From Puia sp963703355 (GTDB taxonomy: Bacteria; Bacteroidota; Bacteroidia; Chitinophagales; Chitinophagaceae), in contig OY969813.1 in assembly GCA_963703355.1 (NCBI GenBank), positions 4,216,001 through 4,280,000 of the forward strand: a stretch of 64,000 bases of DNA, read 5' to 3'. The notes below the pieces were generated by a model. It ran no database searches and had not been told where the DNA came from. It worked only from the letters and a program-made list of their open reading frames with translations. Shown one piece after another: positions 1 to 10,181 of the stretch; position 1 is the stretch's first letter; each line of letters starts with the position of its first letter. The position numbers and the translations under genes were made by a program.

Positions 1-438
1 GTTCAGAATCGCCGGCGTCGTAGTAATGGTTATGCAGTAACTCTTGGCAATCGCGGAAGCAAGTGGTATAGCAGAAGTATGGGATTGCTCGGTACGCTGT
101 TGCTTTTTTTTCTTATCATGCACCTTTCGCATTTTTGGGTTCCTTCCCGTTTCACCGATTTACCCACCATAGATATTAATGGAAAGGAAGTAGCCAATCA
201 ATTTGCTGAAATAGTACGCATATTCCAGAGTCCGTTGGTTGTAGGTTTATATGTATTGGGTTGCATCTCGCTGATGTATCATCTGTTGCATGGATTTCAA
301 TCAGCATTCAGAACGCTTGGCGTTCCAAATGGAAAATATATTTCGCTGATAAAAGTTGTGGGATTTGGATTTGCTGTAATCGTTTCTCTTGCTTTTGCCA
401 TGATGCCGGTTTCCGTTTATCTGGGATGGGTAAGTTAA
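1..438 (+). CDS. sdhC: Succinate dehydrogenase cytochrome b subunit, 3' part
   Basis: This is the membrane anchor of succinate:quinone oxidoreductase, which passes electrons from SdhB to the quinone pool. The reading frame is open from base 1, so the start codon lies outside the window; 145 codons are visible. The segment begins with a basic stretch and the signature GNRGSKWYSRSM, typical of the Bacteroidota cytochrome b558-type subunit, followed by hydrophobic segments near codons 27-42, 78-95 and 115-135. A conserved HLLHGFQSAF motif carries a likely heme-ligand histidine. sdhA follows after 29 bases in the same orientation, as expected for an sdhCAB operon. The function is well supported by sequence and context. 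Confidence 0.9.
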   Translation, partial: VQNRRRRSNGYAVTLGNRGSKWYSRSMGLLGTLLLFFLIMHLSHFWVPSRFTDLPTIDINGKEVANQFAEIVRIFQSPLVVGLYVLGCISLMYHLLHGFQSAFRTLGVPNGKYISLIKVVGFGFAVIVSLAFAMMPVSVYLGWVS

Positions 439-467
439 TTTCCAATTTTTCAAATTTTCAAACGTCT

Positions 468-2441
<1,974 letters not shown>

Positions 2442-2462
2442 GTATGGGAGTATGGGAGTGGA
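2442..2462 (+). repeat. Octamer repeat locus 1 (GTATGGGA type)
   Basis: Directly after the sdhA stop codon the octamer GTATGGGA occurs about two and a half times in tandem. Degenerate versions of the same unit, fitting GTRTRRGA, occur at four other intergenic sites in this window. It lies inside the presumed sdhA-sdhB transcript. Function unknown. Confidence 0.6.
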
Positions 2463-2495
2463 GAATATTCAATAAAGTTAAAACAGGTCATTGAT

Positions 2496-3254
2496 ATGGA
2501 GCATTATAGCATGAATTTGACACTAAAAATCTGGAGGCAGAAAAATTCAACTGCCAAAGGAGGATTTGTATCTTATAACGTGGAAAATATTTCTTCAGAA
2601 ATGTCTTTTCTCGAAATGATGGACGTGCTGAATGAAAAACTGATAAAGGAGGGGCAGGACCCGGTTGTTTTCGATCATGACTGTCGCGAAGGAATCTGTG
2701 GAACTTGTTCCATGTATATCAATGGAAGACCGCATGGTCCCTGGCATGCAAATACAACCTGCCAGTTGCATATGCGGGCATATAAAAATGGAGATACCAT
2801 TACGGTCGAGCCCTGGAGGGCCAATGCGTTTCCCGTTATAAAAGATCTGACCGTCGACAGGTCAGCTTTCGACAGAATCATTCAGGCTGGTGGATATATT
2901 TCAGTAAATACAGGAAACGCAGTGGATGCGAATTCTCTTCCTGTGGACAAAAACCTGGCAGATGCGTCATTCGCAGCTGCCGCCTGTATTGGTTGCGGAG
3001 CCTGCGTTGCAGCCTGCAAAAATAGTTCAGCTATGTTATTCGTATCGGCGAAAATCTCCCATCTTGCATTGTTACCGCAGGGAAATCCTGAAAGAAAATC
3101 CCGCGTATCCAACATGATCGCTCAAATGGATAAAGAGGGTTTTGGAAGTTGTACAAATACACAGGCTTGTGAATCTGTTTGTCCCAAGGAAATCTCAATG
3201 ACCAATATTGCTAAACTGAACTCTGAGTTTATATTGGCTGGTTTGAGCGAATAA
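2496..3254 (+). CDS. sdhB: Succinate dehydrogenase/fumarate reductase iron-sulfur subunit
   Basis: Iron-sulfur subunit that wires electrons from the SdhA flavin to the cytochrome b subunit. The 252-residue protein shows the plant-type [2Fe-2S] cysteines C63, C68, C71 and C89. It then has a ferredoxin-like CIGCGACVAAC block (C164, C167, C170, C174) and a second cluster set at C219, C225 and C229, consistent with the usual [4Fe-4S] and [3Fe-4S] centres. An alternative start at 2511 would remove five residues. It closes the sdhCAB operon; a spacer with short repeats follows. Confidence 0.95.
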   Translation: MEHYSMNLTLKIWRQKNSTAKGGFVSYNVENISSEMSFLEMMDVLNEKLIKEGQDPVVFDHDCREGICGTCSMYINGRPHGPWHANTTCQLHMRAYKNGDTITVEPWRANAFPVIKDLTVDRSAFDRIIQAGGYISVNTGNAVDANSLPVDKNLADASFAAAACIGCGACVAACKNSSAMLFVSAKISHLALLPQGNPERKSRVSNMIAQMDKEGFGSCTNTQACESVCPKEISMTNIAKLNSEFILAGLSE

Positions 3255-3346
3255 CATTTGACATGAAATCCATGACTTATTCAGACTGCTATATTGGCGG
3301 TTTGTCCGGTATTGATCAGGATTTGTTCCGTAATTTATTCGCCTGA

Positions 3347-3443
3347 CGTTCATATATCGTTCTATAATCGTTCGCGGCTAGTTCGCGAAAATCCCAATCT
3401 GATACGAACGATATACGAACAATATACGAACGATATACGAACG
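3347..3443. repeat. 11-bp tandem array with an inverted counterpart
   Basis: Four head-to-tail copies of an 11-base unit, ATACGAACGAT (one copy AT-for-GT variant, the last incomplete), occupy 3402-3443. Upstream, 3347-3376 holds an imperfect reverse complement (CGTTCATATATCGTTC and similar). TTCGCG and TTCGCGAA sequences lie between the arms, so a cruciform or RNA hairpin is possible. It sits between the 3' end of sdhB and the 3' end of the opposing ATP-grasp gene and could terminate transcription from both sides. That role is inference. Confidence 0.6.
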
Positions 3444-3510
3444 TGGTAAGAATGAGACAGGAGCAAACCACAAAGGAAACAATAACCACATTATTCCAAG
3501 CTCCGACTGT

Positions 3511-4716
3511 CTATCTGGCACCCCTAAAAAATGCCACGCTTCCTCCGACCCAGGTTTTGTCTTGGTTGTACCTGACGCCGATCATTTTGCCCTTGCTTAG
3601 TCTTGCGAGATTGATGGCTGCTTTTGGGCGGTCAGCTCCCTCGGGCCAAATATACATAATTCTTATTTCGACTTTGGCCGGATCTTCCGGTGTTTGAATG
3701 ACTGCAGCATATTTTACTTTTTTCTGGAGTATCCAGTTGGCAGGGTCTTTTACAGTTTGAATATCTTCCGGTTTTATATCTATCACTACGCCTTGCCCTG
3801 CAAATGAAAACAGAGGTTTCAATACGTAGTTCTCCAGATCTTTGGGAATATCTTTTAACTCATTTAGGAAAAATGTTTCGGGAACATAGGGATGTTTTAT
3901 AAAAGGCAACGTATATTTCGAAATCCGATAGAACCAGTTGGGATGTGGCATCCATTCAACATCCCAGTCTTTGGTCAGGTCGATATGTTTACCGATCGAA
4001 TCTTTTTGAGCGTGCAGGTCGTCAAAAATAATCCGGTTGTAAATTCTTCTGACCCTTATCTTTTCATTTTTTTTCTCATGAATATAAAACAGCTGGTTAC
4101 CTTCTGCTATCAGATCGGTTATACATACCGGCTGAATACCAAAATAATCTTCGGTACAGTAGAAATCGATTCTCGTTTTTTGTTCGTGTGGTTTGATCTC
4201 AAGTAAAATCGTGTTTTCTACCGCGCTATCACCCAACAATATTTTTTTTAATTCTTTCAGATAGGTTGGCCGGTCATAGCCTCCTAAGTATTGTGTGAAT
4301 TCTCTGGTGAGTTTGAAATGTTTCTGGATCATTTCAGGGTAATAAACCTGGAATCCGTAGAGTGTGGGAAATCCCTGCATCTCGATAAGCTGCGGTTCGA
4401 GTTCATTTTTTTCATTTATGCAAACACCGAAATCAAATGCGATAAAATGCGGATGATTTTCTTTTCCACGAACGAAATCAACGGGAGGTATGGCCTTGTC
4501 GGACGCTGCAATGAAATCAGGTGCTGTTATAATATCCACGATCGATTCGCATGCATTGATCATCTGATCTTTAAAAGAATCCGGAACGAAAACGGGTGTT
4601 TCCGCTACACGAAACTCGATGGCTCCGGGATGTTTTGCATTCAGGTCGTCCAGAAATACTTTGTATTTCTCCTCGGTGAAGGACTCGTTGAATAATTTTC
4701 TGAGATGAGGAATCAT
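3511..4716 (-). CDS. ATP-grasp-like protein of unknown substrate
   Basis: A 401-residue soluble protein without signal peptide or membrane segment. The C-terminal half carries elements of the ATP-grasp fold. One is YVLKPLFSFAGQGVVIDI (near residues 290-307), where a Lys and a glycine-rich loop would contact ATP. Another is an acidic/arginine strand, VEIRIMYIW, and an INLARLSKG segment like the metal-binding end of the fold. The N-terminal half has an IAFDFGVCINEKNELEPQLIEMQGF-like region resembling the substrate lobe. The substrate cannot be told from sequence. A class I amidotransferase lies 117 bases upstream in the same orientation, so a ligase/amidation partnership is conceivable. Its upstream spacer contains two kinds of short tandem repeats. 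Confidence 0.7.
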   Translation of the reverse strand: MIPHLRKLFNESFTEEKYKVFLDDLNAKHPGAIEFRVAETPVFVPDSFKDQMINACESIVDIITAPDFIAASDKAIPPVDFVRGKENHPHFIAFDFGVCINEKNELEPQLIEMQGFPTLYGFQVYYPEMIQKHFKLTREFTQYLGGYDRPTYLKELKKILLGDSAVENTILLEIKPHEQKTRIDFYCTEDYFGIQPVCITDLIAEGNQLFYIHEKKNEKIRVRRIYNRIIFDDLHAQKDSIGKHIDLTKDWDVEWMPHPNWFYRISKYTLPFIKHPYVPETFFLNELKDIPKDLENYVLKPLFSFAGQGVVIDIKPEDIQTVKDPANWILQKKVKYAAVIQTPEDPAKVEIRIMYIWPEGADRPKAAINLARLSKGKMIGVRYNQDKTWVGGSVAFFRGAR

Positions 4717-4719
4717 TTT

Positions 4720-4754
4720 ATAAGCGTAAAGCTCAAAGCTTAAAGCCTAAAGCT
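4720..4754 (+). repeat. Heptamer repeat locus A (NAAMGCT type)
   Basis: Four clean consecutive heptamers, TAAAGCT, CAAAGCT, TAAAGCC and TAAAGCT, at 4727-4754, preceded by a degenerate ATAAGCG. They lie just upstream of the start codon of the ATP-grasp gene, in its presumed leader. The same unit recurs near 38254, and a related unit at 20644. Function unknown. Confidence 0.65.
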
Positions 4755-4793
4755 ATTTCTACATTAAGAATTAAATATCCATCCTGAATTTCC

Positions 4794-4829
4794 ACTCCCA
4801 TACTCCCATACTCCCATACTCCCATACTT
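4794..4829 (-). repeat. Octamer repeat locus 2 (GTATGGGA type, inverted orientation)
   Basis: Four perfect tandem copies of ACTCCCAT, the reverse complement of the GTATGGGA-type unit, at 4794-4825, followed by a partial copy. The array sits between the stop codon of the amidotransferase gene and the start of the ATP-grasp gene, 40 bases from the heptamer array. Confidence 0.7.
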
Positions 4830-4833
4830 TCTT

Positions 4834-5649
4834 TCATCCTTGTCTCGCTATATTCAGAAAATTAGGAATTACCAGTGAATATGTTCTTCGTATTTTATCC
4901 GGATCATTCAACTGATGAATCATGCTTTTCCATTTTTCTTCACCATAACCTTCGATGACTGTCTTTTTTTTATCAGCTCTCTGAAGATACATACTCATTC
5001 CCGACGCATCTGCTTCGGGATGAAATTGTGTGCCGAGCATATATTCATTGAAACGAATCGCCATGATGGCTCTTTGTAAAGGAACATGGGGTCTTTCTTT
5101 CTCAATGGCAAGTACGCTGGCCCCTTTCTTTTTAATATCTGATTTTTCTTCTTCTATTACCTGATAGTCTCTGCTGTCCACGGCATAAAATGGGTCCTTT
5201 AAACCATGAAATACGTGTTCTTTTTTCCCGTCCGACTTCATGTGAATAGGGAAAACACCGAATGCAGTGGATTTTCTTTTCGTCACTTTTCCCGTTTCAA
5301 AAAACCGGCACGCGAGTTGGAAGGAATGACATATAAAGAGTACATATTTTTTATCCGATTCATTCGCGATTTTATTATGTTTTACAAGATTGTGCAGCCA
5401 GTCCATATATTTATTATCCCAGGAAACACCTTTGGTTTCCAGCGGACTGCCTGGGCCGCCACTCGACAAATAAATATCGTAAGAATGATCCGGAAGTTCT
5501 TCTTTCAGCCGGACGTCATAGATTTTCGAGACCATCGTTAGTTTATTGGCTCTCCCGTATTCCTGAAGTATTTGTTGAATGCAACGCATACCTTCATTTG
5601 GACGTCCTTCATAGAGATCGAGTATCGCGACACGTAACGTTTGATTCAT
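4834..5649 (-). CDS. Class I glutamine amidotransferase (GMP synthase-like)
   Basis: A 271-residue protein with a single class I (triad) glutaminase domain. The presumed nucleophile is Cys107 in FICHSFQ, and the His-Glu pair is H210/E212 in GTQFHPEAD. A SSGGPGSP oxyanion-loop segment lies near residue 63. The GMP synthase ATP-pyrophosphatase domain is absent, so it is a stand-alone amidotransferase that should release ammonia from glutamine for a partner enzyme. The start is set at the ATG giving MNQTLRVAILDLYEG; an upstream in-frame extension would overlap the opposing gene. The ATP-grasp gene downstream is the obvious candidate partner, by position only. Confidence 0.8.
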   Translation of the reverse strand: MNQTLRVAILDLYEGRPNEGMRCIQQILQEYGRANKLTMVSKIYDVRLKEELPDHSYDIYLSSGGPGSPLETKGVSWDNKYMDWLHNLVKHNKIANESDKKYVLFICHSFQLACRFFETGKVTKRKSTAFGVFPIHMKSDGKKEHVFHGLKDPFYAVDSRDYQVIEEEKSDIKKKGASVLAIEKERPHVPLQRAIMAIRFNEYMLGTQFHPEADASGMSMYLQRADKKKTVIEGYGEEKWKSMIHQLNDPDKIRRTYSLVIPNFLNIARQG

Positions 5650-5677
5650 TTTGCAAATATCTTCAAAAAAATCTGTT

Positions 5678-7270
5678 ATGACTGCAGCAAAAAAAACACA
5701 CAAAATCTCCTCCGCTAAACCGGCAGGCCGGGTTGAGCTCGCGGGCAGTATCAGGAAAATTCCAGCTGGCAGGAATATGGGTGCTTCATCTACCAGTGAG
5801 TTGATCGTTGTTGTGATTAAACTAAGAAGAAAAACACCGATTAAGAATTTTATACGGGGTATCTCGACGGGTAAAAATAAACCATTGAATCAGGAGGTTT
5901 TTGAACGTCGGTTTGGAGCATCGCCAGATGATATTCAATTGGTAATTTCTTTTGCCAGGCAGCATGACCTTACAGTTATCCAAACCTCCGTTGCCAAACG
6001 ATGCGTGGTAATGAAAGGATCGGTTCAGAAGTTCAGCGAAGCTTTTGGAGTATTCCTTTCTGATTTTGCGCCTGAATCAGGCATTTCTTACAGAGGCCGC
6101 ACGGGCCCCATTCAAATTCCTGCGTCACTAAAAGATATTATCACAGGTGTGTTCGGACTTGACAATCGTCCGGTCGCCCGACCGATGTTTCACATATTAA
6201 AAAAAAATGGGAGCATTGTGCATCCCAACGATGCAGGTGTATCTTACAATGCGAATGATGTTGGAAAGATGTACAAATACCCCACTGATGTAAACGGCGA
6301 AGGCCAGTGTATTGCACTGATTGAGTTGGGTGGTGGTTATCGCTCAGAAGATATGCAAAATTATTTTGATAAACTTGGACTGACGCTTCCGGATATTACA
6401 TCATTTTCAGTGGATGGTATCACCAATGCGCCGTCGACACCTGACAGCGCTGATGGAGAAGTAGCACTTGATATTGAGGTAGCAGGTGCTATTGCACCAG
6501 GTGCAAAAATTGTCGTTTATTTCGCGCCAAATACAGATGCAGGTTTTTTGGATGCAATCAGTACCGCCATTCACGACACGGTTAATAAACCTTCTGTGAT
6601 TTCCATCAGCTGGGGTTCGGCTGAGTCTCAGTGGAGTGATCAGGCGATGCAAAATTTTAATGAGACATTTATGTCGGCTGCTGCTTTGGGCGTAACGATA
6701 ACAGTTGCAGCAGGGGACAGTGGATCATCCGACAGGGAAACAGATGGTAAAGCACATGTCGATTTTCCAGCAAGCAGTCCATATGTACTTGCATGTGGAG
6801 GTACCAAATTATTATCCAAGTCTGAAACTGTATGGAATGATACCGATGGTTGGGCAACTGGTGGAGGAATCAGCGATGTTTTTCCCATACCCGACTATCA
6901 GAAAAAGATACCACTACCCGCATCCGTAAACCCGGATAAAAGAAAAGGAAGGGGAATGCCCGATATTGCCGCAAATGCCGACTCGGCAACAGGATATAAT
7001 GTATTGGTAGACGGCCAATGGACGGTTATAGGTGGAACAAGCGCTGTGGCGCCGCTTATTGCAGGGTTGATTGCTCTCACCAATCAGAAATTAAAAAAGA
7101 ATGTGGGATTTATACATTCCAAAATATATGATGCAGCTTCTTCGGTATTTAAAGACATTACTTTAGGAAATAATATCACTGCAAAAGACGGGGGATATAC
7201 TGCGGGTCCTGGTTGGGATGCGTGTACAGGACTTGGTGTTCCTTTGGGAACTGTTGTAGGAATTCTCTAG
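5678..7270 (+). CDS. Sedolisin-family (S53) serine-carboxyl peptidase with propeptide
   Basis: A kumamolisin-like acid peptidase precursor of 530 residues. The first ~185 residues form the pro-domain, including the QEVFERRFGAS and FSEAFGVFL segments of the Pro-kumamolisin family. The catalytic domain shows the GEVALDIEV motif with Glu261 and Asp265, the oxyanion Asp347 in AAGDSGS and the nucleophile Ser455 in GGTSAVAP. A calcium-site-like GGYTAGPGWDACTGLG lies at the C-terminus. No Sec signal peptide is visible; the N-terminus is basic and Ala/Lys-rich, which is usual for several family members whose export route is unclear. The start at 5678 is preferred over an upstream in-frame TTG-type extension. 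It is divergent from the amidotransferase, with 28 bases between start codons. Confidence 0.9.
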   Translation: MTAAKKTHKISSAKPAGRVELAGSIRKIPAGRNMGASSTSELIVVVIKLRRKTPIKNFIRGISTGKNKPLNQEVFERRFGASPDDIQLVISFARQHDLTVIQTSVAKRCVVMKGSVQKFSEAFGVFLSDFAPESGISYRGRTGPIQIPASLKDIITGVFGLDNRPVARPMFHILKKNGSIVHPNDAGVSYNANDVGKMYKYPTDVNGEGQCIALIELGGGYRSEDMQNYFDKLGLTLPDITSFSVDGITNAPSTPDSADGEVALDIEVAGAIAPGAKIVVYFAPNTDAGFLDAISTAIHDTVNKPSVISISWGSAESQWSDQAMQNFNETFMSAAALGVTITVAAGDSGSSDRETDGKAHVDFPASSPYVLACGGTKLLSKSETVWNDTDGWATGGGISDVFPIPDYQKKIPLPASVNPDKRKGRGMPDIAANADSATGYNVLVDGQWTVIGGTSAVAPLIAGLIALTNQKLKKNVGFIHSKIYDAASSVFKDITLGNNITAKDGGYTAGPGWDACTGLGVPLGTVVGIL

Positions 7271-7274
7271 GGGG

Positions 7275-8546
7275 TTAATCAAACTTTCTGCCGTGTGTAT
7301 ACCAGAAATCCCGCATGGAGAAAATGAAACTGAGGTTCGCGTAATTTTCTCGGAGCAGATTATTGTTCGTCGTTCCTTTGATTCCGTATTGTAATACAAC
7401 TATGAATGACAAGATAGATCTCTTTGCATTAAATCCCATTCCCACAGATCCGCCAATATCGTTGATAGGCGTTCCATTCACGATTAAGTAAGTCTTATTA
7501 TAATAAAATCCTGCCTGAAAGAAATTCGTTTCATACAGCTGATTAAATGCAATTTTCTTTTTGGAGATTTCAAATCCAACGGATGCGCGCTGGCTGTTTT
7601 TGTAGAAAAAGTCGCCCGTTGATGAAGTAAGGCTCGACCAGTTTTGAAATTTATAGTCCGCGAGAAAAGTATATTTTTTATCTTTTGTTACTGTAAGACC
7701 CAAACCATAACTGGTTGGAATATTATAAGTGCCTACAGTCTGCGTGCTGCGCAGCACATTTGAATCCAGGTTAATCACATTTACATTGGTTTCCGTACTT
7801 AGTGCCTGTTGATTTGCAAATACCGCACCGAGCGTAAAATCCCAATGAGCGTTGATGGATGCATAGTATTGAAGCCCATAATCCAGATATAGATTACTGT
7901 AGAAAGTATTGTTGTTCTTGGACAGGTAAACAGATGTGCCCTGACCGAGAATGATATTTTTATTGGTGATGGAACCAAATAGATAAGACGTAGTAATACC
8001 TACAGATAAATGATTAAAGAATTCGTACCCGTTGGCCCAGAAAACTTTATTAATTCCGCCGTAACCCTGATCGTATGTTGGCAGGTCTCCGCTGTTATAG
8101 CCGATGGGCCTGGTTCCTGAATATTCATAGTTTTCTTCACTAAAAGGAACAAGGCCTACAGCGCTTCCCCAGTGTTTGAAAATTTTAGTTGCGAAAGAAA
8201 CTCTTTTAAAAGTAATGTCTGAAGACTGATGATTGGTCTGGCTGACAGGAGCTCCTGAATAGTCAATGTACTGTCCGTTCACACCAATTTCACCGGTAAA
8301 AAACTGATTGTCGAGCGCGCTTAACGATGCCGGATTATTGGAGATGATATACCTGTTGTTTCTATAAGCAATTCCTGTAGAAGCCAGGCCGCTTGTACGA
8401 TTTATGATGTTATCTGTTATATCTCCGATTGCGTGAATAGAATACGGTGAATTATTAGTTTGCCCAAAACCCGTTGAAACAGACAACGTTGTTAAAGCAA
8501 AAGAGATCCATATCTGCAAAAAAGAAAAACCGTTCGGTTTGGTCAT
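7275..8546 (-). CDS. Predicted outer-membrane beta-barrel protein
   Basis: A 423-residue exported protein with a signal peptide (hydrophobic core IWISFALTTLSV, likely cleaved near GFGQ). The rest alternates polar and aromatic residues and has many Gly/Tyr turns, as in FadL/PorV-like outer-membrane barrels of the phylum. Near residues 30-65 the HAIGDITDNIINRTSGLAS and NNPASLSALDN segments resemble the N-terminal hatch of that fold. The upstream DUF4270 lipoprotein gene ends one base before this start codon, so the two are almost certainly co-transcribed. The 3' end faces the sedolisin gene with four bases between stops. Exact family not established. Confidence 0.7.
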   Translation of the reverse strand: MTKPNGFSFLQIWISFALTTLSVSTGFGQTNNSPYSIHAIGDITDNIINRTSGLASTGIAYRNNRYIISNNPASLSALDNQFFTGEIGVNGQYIDYSGAPVSQTNHQSSDITFKRVSFATKIFKHWGSAVGLVPFSEENYEYSGTRPIGYNSGDLPTYDQGYGGINKVFWANGYEFFNHLSVGITTSYLFGSITNKNIILGQGTSVYLSKNNNTFYSNLYLDYGLQYYASINAHWDFTLGAVFANQQALSTETNVNVINLDSNVLRSTQTVGTYNIPTSYGLGLTVTKDKKYTFLADYKFQNWSSLTSSTGDFFYKNSQRASVGFEISKKKIAFNQLYETNFFQAGFYYNKTYLIVNGTPINDIGGSVGMGFNAKRSILSFIVVLQYGIKGTTNNNLLRENYANLSFIFSMRDFWYTHGRKFD

Positions 8547-8547
8547 T

Positions 8548-9900
8548 TTAATAATATGAAGCGTAATATATTTGAAGGGATATCTGATTGGATCTTTGTG
8601 CATTATATGCATCCCCCATAACAATCCGATTGAACTGCGTATTGGATACTGCTGCAGGTGCCACTAACATCAATCCATTCTTTAAATTATTTTCAGGTCC
8701 CTGTGTAAGCGCGTTCTGAATATACGTTGTGATGTCGTACGTATAACTTGTGTTCGTTCCATATAGATAATCGATGGTCAGGTTTCCGCCTCCATAGGGC
8801 AATATTGGACCAATTGTATTTGCCTGATTGGTTAACGTAAGGTTAACCGTTGGTGGCAGATTGTACAGTGGACTATAAGTTCCCTGCACCGGTTTTATAA
8901 CAAGCACTGCTTTCATGACCGCCAGATAATCCTGATAAGCCAGCAGATTGGTGATCGTTGGGAAAAGAAGTTTTGTATAAACAGCAGTAGCCGGTTGAAA
9001 AAAAGCCTGATTGCCTGTTAAGCGCGAAGAAATTTCCGGGTTTGTCTGCGTCAGACCCTGTAGTGGTGTTCCTGTTCGATCGGCAGAAATCTGATTGAAC
9101 TGTGTGAATTGATTTATAGTATAAAAGTCAGCCGTCTTTTGTACAGTTACAGGACCCGGCTCGTGATAATAAATTCTCATCACGATAGTGTCTCTGAATC
9201 CATACATCGCACCCGGGAAATTGATATCCGGGTAAACGGTAAGTCCTTTAAAATAACCACGGAATAAAGCAGGGTTTGTAAGTGTATCCGGCTGTCGGTA
9301 CAAGAGTCCGAATAATGTTTGCCCGTAACTATAAGGCATTGAAATTTTCAATGAGTCACCGACGCGTTGACTCGTTACGCCCGCCGTGGGATTGATCTTC
9401 ACACTTATGGAACCAAGAATCGTGGGATCGTAGGGGATTGAGTCGATATTGAAAAACGCTGTTTGCGTTCCAGGGAAATTCATTACTTGCGTAAGCTGAC
9501 TGACGAGAAAACGCTGCGTCATTGTTGTGTCGCCATAGAAGCTTTTATTAATCCTCAGAATTAACTGAATGGAATCGTACACTGAGTTATTATCGAGCGA
9601 TGGAAGGGGAGAGGGTGCGCCAATATCAGTGAAACTTCTGGAAGTTACAGTTCCCAGAAAAGGATCTATATATCTTCCCAGTAACTGAGCGGATGATCCT
9701 GAAGTCATAAAAGAGTCGAGAAACACCGTGGAAAGTTGCACTGCGAATGTGTCAACCCGTACTACATTGGTCGCGTTGTCTCCATTATATACACTTTGAA
9801 ATGAGATCTGGGGTTTTGTACAGGCAGAGATGACCAGTAAAAACAAAATGGGCAGAAGATAAAAAGATGATCGCTGGCTGAGATGATATTTTCTTCCCAT
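8548..9900 (-). CDS. DUF4270 family lipoprotein
   Basis: A 450-residue lipoprotein with a type II signal peptide; the lipobox ends LVISAC near residue 25. After it comes the DUF4270 signature region: DTFAVQLSTVFLDSFMTSG followed by LLGRYIDPFLGTVTSRSF, which marks members found almost only in Bacteroidota. The function of DUF4270 is not known; the predicted beta-sandwich and lipid anchor suggest a surface or periplasmic role. The start at 9900 (MGRKYHLSQRS) is chosen over an upstream extension because it places the signal peptide at the N-terminus. It precedes the barrel gene and is divergent from the Kelch lipoprotein gene across a 281-base spacer. Confidence 0.8.
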   Translation of the reverse strand: MGRKYHLSQRSSFYLLPILFLLVISACTKPQISFQSVYNGDNATNVVRVDTFAVQLSTVFLDSFMTSGSSAQLLGRYIDPFLGTVTSRSFTDIGAPSPLPSLDNNSVYDSIQLILRINKSFYGDTTMTQRFLVSQLTQVMNFPGTQTAFFNIDSIPYDPTILGSISVKINPTAGVTSQRVGDSLKISMPYSYGQTLFGLLYRQPDTLTNPALFRGYFKGLTVYPDINFPGAMYGFRDTIVMRIYYHEPGPVTVQKTADFYTINQFTQFNQISADRTGTPLQGLTQTNPEISSRLTGNQAFFQPATAVYTKLLFPTITNLLAYQDYLAVMKAVLVIKPVQGTYSPLYNLPPTVNLTLTNQANTIGPILPYGGGNLTIDYLYGTNTSYTYDITTYIQNALTQGPENNLKNGLMLVAPAAVSNTQFNRIVMGDAYNAQRSNQISLQIYYASYY

Positions 9901-10181
9901 GCTTATATGTTCCTTGTTAAGGATGCTGTTTTGGACAATTGAAAAAAGCTGACAAATTCCACGCGGCAATACGGACAGTCAGGTATCGGCATCATTCGTT
10001 TCATTAATTCGTCGTTCCGCTCTTTGTAAAAGGGCAAAAGTATGTTTTTTGAAATCGATTAACAATTGATACGCATAACGTTATTTGATAAATTTTTGTG
10101 AAATCCCCCGAATTGTCCGTATTTCGCGCTGCAAATAAAATACTTTTATCGCTACAAAAACAGTATTATTAATACAACAAT

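Noticed and set aside
261..467. Upstream extension of sdhA
   Set aside because: It overlaps sdhC in another frame and lacks similarity to flavoprotein subunits.
3263..3346. 27-codon frame (MKSMTYSDCYIGG and onwards) after sdhB
   Set aside because: Too short to support and without recognisable features; it could be a gene remnant, but nothing shows that.
3402..3443. Possible CRISPR array
   Set aside because: Units are 11 bases with no spacers between them and no cas genes are present; the other repeat arrays have units of 7-8 bases.
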